From a bacterium (lineage in GTDB: Bacteria; Latescibacterota; UBA2968; GCA-2709665), in assembly GCA_027619145.1 (NCBI GenBank), contig JAQCGA010000201.1, forward strand, positions 1-7,196: a stretch of DNA of 7,196 nt, given 5' to 3'. Below are positions 1-4,873 of the stretch, one piece after another. How positions within the stretch are numbered: the stretch's first letter is position 1; every line of letters starts with the position of its first letter. The translations under genes were made by a program, and so were the position numbers. A model generated the notes under the pieces. The model was not told where the DNA came from and did no database searches. It was given only the letters and a program-made list of their open reading frames with translations.

Positions 1-2769
1 ACCCCCTGCGACTTCAAATCCACCTGCCCCAGTTGCAGTTCCATCTACCCCAGCAACAACCTCATGAACAACGATTTCACCTCGGGCAATTTCGCAGACG
101 ACGGCTACGGTTATTTTGACAAAGACGGTCACATCTTCCTCTTTGCCGCCACCTATCACCGGGACCAGTGCCGCGCCTTCGGAACCAGCATTGGCGCACT
201 CACCACACATCTTCGCAAAAACACATTCGACGAAGAAATCGCCCGCAAACTGGGCATCCTCCTCTTACGATATGCCGTAGAAGAGTGTTACGTCGCCTCC
301 TCCGTACAATTCCGCTACGGACCGTCCCGCAGCGTGGAACAACCCTGGGACTGGGGCCAGCCGGATTGGGCCGACGAATCCGATCCCGTTGCTGCCCTGG
401 CCCGTAAAGGCTCCATCCGGTATTCCATCGACACACCCAAAGTGGGCGAATTCCTCGCCCTGGCCTACGACACCATCTGGCCGCTGGTACGCGAAGACCA
501 GGAACTCGTCTCCCGCGGGCAGGCCCTGGGCCTCAACATCCAGTCTCCCACAGACACCGCCAATCTCATGGAAGAAATGCTCGCCTCTATGCTTCAGGTG
601 GTCCTGGACCGGGCCGCAAGTAGCAACCTTCCCCGCGAAAGCGTAGGTGCACTCACCCTCCTGCGCGGCCTGGACCGACCAGATGCCCAAAGTGCAATGG
701 ACTGGCTCTACGACGAAGGCCCGGACACCCTCCGCGTCTTCACCACCAACGACTTCTTTCCGGACGGAACCCCCCCGGAATCTACCGGCGGCTACAACAG
801 CATCCACACCAACGGCCTCTTCGAAGTGGAACACAACCTCCGGCACTTCCGGAACCAGCACCCCGAGAAATACACCGAAACCAGGTACCCTTCACTCGTC
901 AGCGACCCCCGCACTGCCAACGTGGCCCGTCAACCCAACGAAATTCCCATGATCGGCAAATCCTACTTCCAGTTTGGAGACGGCCACGCACCTGGTACCG
1001 GTGCCGAACGCCTGTCACATCCGGACCCATCGGCAACCTCCATCCGCCTCACCAGGGACTGCTTCCATGCCCCAATGCAACCGGAAACGTTGTCCAACGC
1101 CGTAGAATTTACCGGCGATCCAATCGTAAAAGAAATTTACACCGCCGTGCAAACCGGCAAACACCGCCACATTGGCACCACCATCCACGACGGCGTGGGC
1201 ATTGCCATCCTCCGCACCCCCGAAACACCCGAACGTGCCGCCGTCGGCATCGTCTACGGAGACACCACCGGCCACCGTCATCGAGACCTGATGGACGTAC
1301 AACTCTTTGCCTTCGAACGGCCCTTCCTCACAGACCTGGGGTATCCGCAAAACTGGGCCAGTCGCCCCGTGTGGGAAGACCACTGGGCCACCCACAATAC
1401 CGTGTGGGGAGACCTGGCCGATGAGTCCGTCCAGCGCGTCCCCGGCCGAGGCCGACTGCTACGCACCCTCTTCCTCGACGGGCTGCAAATCCTGGACATC
1501 GAAGCAGACCGCTGGACCCAGAAATCTGGCCGCTGGACAAAACTCGAAGTCACCTACCGCCGCCTGATCGCCCTCGTAGAAACCGACGACGACGGCGTCG
1601 TCCTGGTAGACCTCTCCCGCGTCACCGGCGGCATCGAACACTGGCGCACCTGCCGCGGCCTGGAAGGCGAATTCCTCTCAGACACCGCCAACCTCAAACC
1701 CCGCAATGGCACCGTGGCAAATTCCAATGGCAAACGCGGCGACACCAGGAATATGGACCACCCCGACCACGCGGCACAGGCATATATGGATGACGTGGCT
1801 ACCGCACAGGCACCCTCTGCCTGGAAAGGAGCCTGGCAATCCTCTGTTGAATCCGCAGCTCACCTGGACCTGCACCAGCTCCGCGTAAGCCCCAACACCG
1901 AACTGCTCACCGCTCGTGCCACAGCCGTTGTAGGTACGCCGGAAGAATCCAGTTACAACTACCGCACCGTCCTCTGGCGTCGCAAACCGCAAAACGATAC
2001 CACCTGCGTGGACCTCGTCTTTGAACCTCGCGTGGGGGACGCCACTCTTAAAATTGCCCAGGCCATCTCAGCAGACACAGATACCGCCTCGGGCGTACGG
2101 CTCACCACCCGGCAAGGCAAACAGGTAGACATCTACTGGGCCCCCAGTGCCAAACCTGGCGACGTTACAAAATTTGAAAACGGCGCCCGACTCCAGGGTT
2201 CACTTGCCGCCGTGGTAAACGGAAAACTCACCAGCGTGGGTGCAACTGAATTTCACGCAGACAGCCAATCTTACACAACGGCCAATGCAGTCCAGACCGG
2301 CCGCATTGTTGCCGTAGACAGACCCAGCCAGACCATTGACGTAGAAGGCCTCAACAACATTGCCACCGGAGACCGCATTGTCATCAATCCAGACGGGCGC
2401 GGACACAACTATCGGGTAGAATCAGCCACCCCTGCAGCAAACAACATTATTACCCTCAAACTGGACGTCACATCCATCCTGGGCAGAGCAACCGTCATAT
2501 CCGCTGGAAAGAACGAATTGGACCTCGGCTTCAACATTCTCACACGCACCGGTAACCTGAATCGTACACGTGCACAATCTGAAAAACACGGATTCTGGGG
2601 GGAAATTGCAGCAGCGGCAAACCCCGAGCGGGACCGAACCGTGCTGCAACTGGAGGAAGGGGAAGGACAGGTAGACCGTCTCAACAGCCTGGATGCAGGA
2701 GAATGGGTGCAGGTTGTGGACTACGTGGTAGGAGATACGGTCCGCTTCGAACAGACCGGAAAAGCATAA
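1..2769 (+). CDS. Heparinase II/III-like polysaccharide lyase, 5' partial
   Basis: Probable secreted or periplasmic lyase that cleaves uronic-acid-containing polysaccharide by beta-elimination; the substrate cannot be told from sequence. The frame is open from base 1, so the ATG at 64 is internal and 922 residues are visible. Numbering from base 1, residues 9-12 form a CPSC pair followed by YPSNN, the small Cys motif often seen near the N-terminus of heparinase-like proteins. Residues about 20-340 fit the alpha/alpha toroid, with a candidate active-site stretch PPESTGGYNSIH (258-269). The beta-sandwich carries HRHRD (425-429), D445 in DLGY and H465 in THNT. By pattern these match the Zn ligands and catalytic His of Pedobacter heparinase II (HxH, Asp, His). 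Residues about 640-922 form a further beta-rich C-terminal part of unclear role. The stop lies 3 bases from the convergent small gene. The family is confident. The signal peptide and true start lie outside the window. Confidence 0.88.
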   Translation, partial: TPCDFKSTCPSCSSIYPSNNLMNNDFTSGNFADDGYGYFDKDGHIFLFAATYHRDQCRAFGTSIGALTTHLRKNTFDEEIARKLGILLLRYAVEECYVASSVQFRYGPSRSVEQPWDWGQPDWADESDPVAALARKGSIRYSIDTPKVGEFLALAYDTIWPLVREDQELVSRGQALGLNIQSPTDTANLMEEMLASMLQVVLDRAASSNLPRESVGALTLLRGLDRPDAQSAMDWLYDEGPDTLRVFTTNDFFPDGTPPESTGGYNSIHTNGLFEVEHNLRHFRNQHPEKYTETRYPSLVSDPRTANVARQPNEIPMIGKSYFQFGDGHAPGTGAERLSHPDPSATSIRLTRDCFHAPMQPETLSNAVEFTGDPIVKEIYTAVQTGKHRHIGTTIHDGVGIAILRTPETPERAAVGIVYGDTTGHRHRDLMDVQLFAFERPFLTDLGYPQNWASRPVWEDHWATHNTVWGDLADESVQRVPGRGRLLRTLFLDGLQILDIEADRWTQKSGRWTKLEVTYRRLIALVETDDDGVVLVDLSRVTGGIEHWRTCRGLEGEFLSDTANLKPRNGTVANSNGKRGDTRNMDHPDHAAQAYMDDVATAQAPSAWKGAWQSSVESAAHLDLHQLRVSPNTELLTARATAVVGTPEESSYNYRTVLWRRKPQNDTTCVDLVFEPRVGDATLKIAQAISADTDTASGVRLTTRQGKQVDIYWAPSAKPGDVTKFENGARLQGSLAAVVNGKLTSVGATEFHADSQSYTTANAVQTGRIVAVDRPSQTIDVEGLNNIATGDRIVINPDGRGHNYRVESATPAANNIITLKLDVTSILGRATVISAGKNELDLGFNILTRTGNLNRTRAQSEKHGFWGEIAAAANPERDRTVLQLEEGEGQVDRLNSLDAGEWVQVVDYVVGDTVRFEQTGKA

Positions 2770-2772
2770 ATC

Positions 2773-2913
2773 TTATTTCGGATCTCCATCCGTACCTCGA
2801 AACGCGGTACGGATCATCCGTCGAATCAATCCACCCCCAACAACCAGAATCAGCACGGATGATGCAACCAGCACAACTTGAATAAAAAGAGGTAACTCTT
2901 CGAACGGGGGCAT
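2773..2913 (-). CDS. 46-residue single-pass membrane protein, unknown function
   Basis: I do not recognise this protein. It encodes 46 residues: a short acidic, proline-containing N-terminus (MPPFEELP), one hydrophobic span at about residues 9-29 (FIQVVLVASSVLILVVGGGLI), then a basic tail (RRMIRTAFRG) ending in DGDPK. The charge pattern predicts N-terminus outside and C-terminus in the cytoplasm. The frame stays open upstream to 3000, but ATG at 2913 is preferred because AGGAGG sits 5 bases before it and the upstream extension is not hydrophobic or protein-like. It converges on the lyase gene with a 3-base gap and diverges from the gene at 3031. The last third of the coding region contains a perfect 9-bp inverted repeat. 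Small proteins of this kind may be regulators or subunits of membrane complexes, but no role can be assigned. Being real rests on the ribosome site and the hydrophobic profile. Confidence 0.65.
   Translation of the reverse strand: MPPFEELPLFIQVVLVASSVLILVVGGGLIRRMIRTAFRGTDGDPK
2788..2814. repeat. Perfect 9-bp inverted repeat between convergent gene ends
   Basis: ATCCGTACC (2788-2796) and GGTACGGAT (2806-2814) are exact reverse complements around a 9-base loop. The hairpin lies 18 bases after the lyase stop codon and inside the 3' coding part of the small - strand gene. No T-tract follows on either strand, so it is not a standard intrinsic terminator. It could protect mRNA 3' ends or slow polymerase where the two transcripts meet. 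Confidence 0.55.
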
Positions 2914-2918
2914 ATGAT

Positions 2919-2924
2919 CCTCCT
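2919..2924 (-). promoter_or_regulatory. Consensus Shine-Dalgarno for the small membrane protein
   Basis: The + strand reads cctcct, giving AGGAGG on the - strand, 5 bases before the ATG at 2913. This is a full-consensus site and is the main reason for choosing that start over the upstream one at 3000. It is closer to consensus than the sites of the neighbouring + strand genes. Confidence 0.75.
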
Positions 2925-2969
2925 GTTGGCCTGGAGAACGACAATGTAGATGCTCGCAGTCGGTTTCCC

Positions 2970-2978
2970 TGATATAAT
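2970..2978 (+). promoter_or_regulatory. Extended -10 promoter for the gene at 3031
   Basis: TGATATAAT is an exact match to the extended -10 consensus TGnTATAAT. No good -35 hexamer lies 16-18 bases upstream, which fits an extended -10 promoter that depends less on a -35. The predicted transcription start near 2985 would leave a leader of about 45 bases before the ATG at 3031. It also lies inside the longer in-frame extension that begins at 2950, which argues against that earlier start. Confidence 0.6.
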
Positions 2979-3002
2979 ATCGCATTCGACCGCCGCCCAC
3001 AA
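2974..3002 (-). promoter_or_regulatory. Candidate promoter for the small membrane protein
   Basis: Read on the - strand, TTGTGG (2997-3002) is followed after 17 bases by TATTAT (2974-2979), a 5-of-6 match to the -10 hexamer. The -35 matches only in TTG. The -10 overlaps the + strand TATAAT, giving a symmetric divergent arrangement. A start near 2967 would leave a leader of roughly 55 bases. Confidence 0.4.
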
Positions 3003-3030
3003 GTCCATCGTTACAACGCGAGAAAAAACT

Positions 3031-3768
3031 ATGTCCCGAACGCTCATCCTCCTTGGCAAAGAAGAAACAGCTTTATGTTCGCTGGCCAAGGCCCTGTCTC
3101 ACAAAGAAGGGGATATACTCACAGCGGCACTCTCCGACGCCTCAGGCCTGAACCAGGCCATTCGCACAGGTGCACAATCTGGAACGCCGCAAATCGTGTT
3201 GATACCCTGCGTTGTCCACCTGTCAGAAACAGACCGACACATGCTGAGCGAACAGATAGAAAATACCCGAGACACCTTCCCCAACATCTCCGTTCGGCTG
3301 GCAGACCCCATCGGATACGACCCCCGGTTGGCAGACATCCTCATCGACCGGGCAGACCAGGCCGGGCTGGATGAAAAACCAAACGTGCCGATATTGACCA
3401 TAGAAGGTCTCGTGCCGCAACCCGTTGCCCTTACATACAAAAATCTCTGCGAACTACCGGGGCAAATCCCTGACGTATCCCATCTTGCCCCGGGCCGACA
3501 AGGTACAGGAATTCAGGTACTCGCCCTGCTGAATCGGGCCAACGTCAACCCGGAAGCAACGCATGTTATTTTTCATGCGACAGACGATGCGTTCTCCGCA
3601 GACGTCCGCCTGGACCAGGTCCGCGAAAACGGATTCTTCATCTATCAAACAAACGGCCGTTCTCTCCCGCCTGGACAGGGCGGCCCCCTGCGCTTACTCA
3701 TCCCCGGCATCGACGACCGGTGCGCCAACGTCAAAAACGTAGTCCGTATCGAACTCATTAAAAAATAG
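3031..3768 (+). CDS. CbiX/SirB-like domain fused to sulfite-oxidase-type molybdopterin-binding fold
   Basis: A 245-residue protein with no signal peptide, so probably cytoplasmic. Residues 1-110 resemble the CbiX/SirB sirohydrochlorin chelatase fold: strand TLILLG (4-9), IVLIPC (55-60), then ISVRLADPIGYDPRLADIL (86-104), matching the usual rLaePLGsdprLaelL pattern. Residues about 120-245 resemble the oxidoreductase molybdopterin-binding domain (PF00174 type): ILTIEGLV, VLALLNRANV, ATDDAFSADV, NGRSLPPGQGGPLRLLIPG and VKNVVRIEL. Both domains look altered. The chelatase HG motif after the first strand is GK (K10), although H70 may keep the second His. The Mo-ligand Cys expected around residues 148-153 is absent (VSHLAP). 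Enzyme activity is therefore doubtful, and a cofactor-binding or sensing role is possible but inferred. ATG 3031 is chosen over the in-frame ATG at 2950 because the first beta strand starts at once and the promoter lies between the two. The ribosome site is weak (GAG, 8 bases upstream). Confidence 0.75.
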   Translation: MSRTLILLGKEETALCSLAKALSHKEGDILTAALSDASGLNQAIRTGAQSGTPQIVLIPCVVHLSETDRHMLSEQIENTRDTFPNISVRLADPIGYDPRLADILIDRADQAGLDEKPNVPILTIEGLVPQPVALTYKNLCELPGQIPDVSHLAPGRQGTGIQVLALLNRANVNPEATHVIFHATDDAFSADVRLDQVRENGFFIYQTNGRSLPPGQGGPLRLLIPGIDDRCANVKNVVRIELIKK

Positions 3769-3786
3769 AATCTGACTGAACTCTGG

Positions 3787-3814
3787 TTGCATCTTTCTAA
3801 AACATGTGTATTTT
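3787..3814 (+). promoter_or_regulatory. Candidate sigma70-type promoter for the HEAT-repeat gene
   Basis: TTGCAT (3787-3792, 4 of 6 to the -35 consensus) and TATTTT (3809-3814) are separated by 16 bases in an AT-rich stretch of the 84-base gap between genes. A start near 3821 would leave a leader of about 30 bases. I see no terminator after the preceding gene, so read-through from it is also possible. Confidence 0.4.
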
Positions 3815-3842
3815 TTAGTATCCTCTCCCCAGATCAATACCC

Positions 3843-3847
3843 AGGAG
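3843..3847 (+). promoter_or_regulatory. Ribosome binding site fixing the start at 3853
   Basis: AGGAG followed by five A bases directly precedes ATG 3853. It supports this start over the in-frame TTG at 3787, which lacks such a site and would put 22 non-signal residues before the signal peptide. Confidence 0.7.
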
Positions 3848-3852
3848 AAAAA

Positions 3853-4674
3853 ATGCACAGGATTCAACGATCTCTGGTCGTCCTGGCCGTCTGCCTGACA
3901 ACAACACTGCCCGCAGCGGCGCAGAACCTGTCGCAACTCAACGACCAGACCAAACAAAAATACGCCACCGTCCTTCAGAACAAACAGGCGCCGGCCAACC
4001 TGATGTTCTTGCACGCCCAGCTCGCGGACCGAAACTCAGCCGTGCGCATCCAGGCGGTGCAATCTCTGGCGCTCATCGGCAGCCCCATGGGTGCCCTCCT
4101 CCTGGCCCGCGCCATGGACGACAGCCTGGAGCGGGACCCTGCCGTACGCATTGAGGCGGCCATTGGCCTGGGTGACATTGGCGGACGCCAGGCCCTGGAA
4201 ACCTTGGGCCTTGGCCTGGATGACAAAAGTTCTACTGTCCGCAAACGGGTCATCGAATCGCTTCGTTGGGCAGGTACCGTATTCGCCGTACCCTACATCC
4301 AGGAAGTCTTGCGCAACGACCGCTCCGCAGACAACCGCCTGGAAGCCGTACGCCAACTTCGCAAGATTGGCACCCAATTCAGCATCCAGCCCCTCGTCGA
4401 AGCTCTGATGTCCGACAAAGACGTGGGCATCCGATTAACTGCAGCAGACGCACTGGGCGAAGTAGGAAAAAAAGAAATCCAGGCAGCCCGCTACCTCGGC
4501 GAAGCCTACCGTCTGGAAAAAAACTCGGGGGTCCGTCTGGAAATCGTCGGCTCCATGGGCCTGGTACGAAACCAGGCAGGTATCCCCTACCTCCAGGAAG
4601 CAATGCAAGATCGGGACCTCGCCGTGCGCCTGCGCGCCACCCAGGTGTACGGCCGCGTGCTCGGCCTACAATAG
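3853..4674 (+). CDS. Exported HEAT-repeat protein
   Basis: A 273-residue secreted or periplasmic protein built almost wholly from HEAT-type helical repeats, which form curved solenoids that bind other proteins. The signal peptide has basic residues (R3, R6), a hydrophobic core (LVVLAVCL) and an AAA-Q cleavage site near residues 23/24. Seven repeats can be recognised by their second-helix starts: VRIQA (64), VRIEA (98), VRKRV (129), NRLEA (161), IRLTA (193), VRLEI (227) and VRLRA (258). The spacing is 31-34 residues. No catalytic motif is visible. C14 is within the hydrophobic core and is not in a proper lipobox, so I do not call it a lipoprotein. The gene follows the chelatase-like gene after 84 bases, has its own ribosome site and promoter candidate, and is followed 16 bases after its stop by a strong terminator. 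Its binding partner is unknown. Some relatives of this repeat class carry phycobilin-lyase-type PBS repeats, but no pigment context is present here. Confidence 0.88.
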   Translation: MHRIQRSLVVLAVCLTTTLPAAAQNLSQLNDQTKQKYATVLQNKQAPANLMFLHAQLADRNSAVRIQAVQSLALIGSPMGALLLARAMDDSLERDPAVRIEAAIGLGDIGGRQALETLGLGLDDKSSTVRKRVIESLRWAGTVFAVPYIQEVLRNDRSADNRLEAVRQLRKIGTQFSIQPLVEALMSDKDVGIRLTAADALGEVGKKEIQAARYLGEAYRLEKNSGVRLEIVGSMGLVRNQAGIPYLQEAMQDRDLAVRLRATQVYGRVLGLQ

Positions 4675-4690
4675 ACACGCCCTTTCAGAT

Positions 4691-4735
4691 AAAAAAAAGG
4701 CTCTGTTTTTAAAACAGGGCCTTTTTTATTTTTGT
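4691..4735 (+). terminator. Intrinsic terminator after the HEAT-repeat gene, possibly bidirectional
   Basis: GGCTCTGTT (4699-4707) pairs with AACAGGGCC (4713-4721) through one T-G wobble around a 5-base loop. The flanking A-run (4693-4698) pairs with TTTTTT (4722-4727), and T-rich sequence continues to about 4733. The A-run on the left would give a U-tract on the opposite strand, so it could also stop - strand transcription. Confidence 0.9.
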
Positions 4736-4765
4736 CTATTACACATACAGCTTGCGGCAAACCCG

Positions 4766-4794
4766 TTGTCCACCGGCCGCGCCTTGCGTATACT
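4766..4794 (+). promoter_or_regulatory. Sigma70-type promoter for the metalloprotease gene
   Basis: TTGTCC (4766-4771) and TATACT (4789-4794) are separated by exactly 17 bases, a good match to the housekeeping promoter pattern. It lies just after the terminator, so the protease gene should be its own transcription unit, with a leader of about 73 bases from a start near 4801. Confidence 0.65.
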
Positions 4795-4860
4795 ATCAAT
4801 AAATCGCACCCCTCAGCACAACACTTCCTGCATCAATTTCGTCATACAAACGAAAAAACT

Positions 4861-4865
4861 GGAGG
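4861..4865 (+). promoter_or_regulatory. Ribosome binding site for the metalloprotease
   Basis: GGAGG ends 8 bases before the ATG at 4874. This good spacing, with the signal peptide beginning at that ATG, fixes the start. Confidence 0.7.
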
Positions 4866-4873
4866 CCCAACCC

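Noticed and set aside
64..66. ATG as the start of the lyase gene
   Set aside because: The frame is open to base 1 and the upstream codons encode the conserved Cys motif of the family, so the gene begins before the window.
265..861. 198-codon open frame on the - strand inside the lyase gene
   Set aside because: It is antisense to conserved lyase coding sequence, with no recognisable domain or convincing ribosome site; it reflects GC-rich codon use on the opposite strand.
2914..3000. Earlier in-frame start for the small - strand protein
   Set aside because: The extra 29 residues look like translated promoter sequence, and the consensus ribosome site points to ATG 2913.
2950..3030. Earlier in-frame ATG for the chelatase-like fusion gene
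   Set aside because: The extension contains the extended -10 promoter, has no ribosome site, and the fold begins right after ATG 3031.
3787..3852. TTG start for the HEAT-repeat gene
   Set aside because: It would bury the signal peptide behind 22 residues and overlaps the candidate -35 element; ATG 3853 has a proper ribosome site.
3769..3852. Possible terminator between the chelatase-like and HEAT-repeat genes
   Set aside because: No stable inverted repeat followed by a T-run is visible; the T-rich stretch fits a -10 element better.
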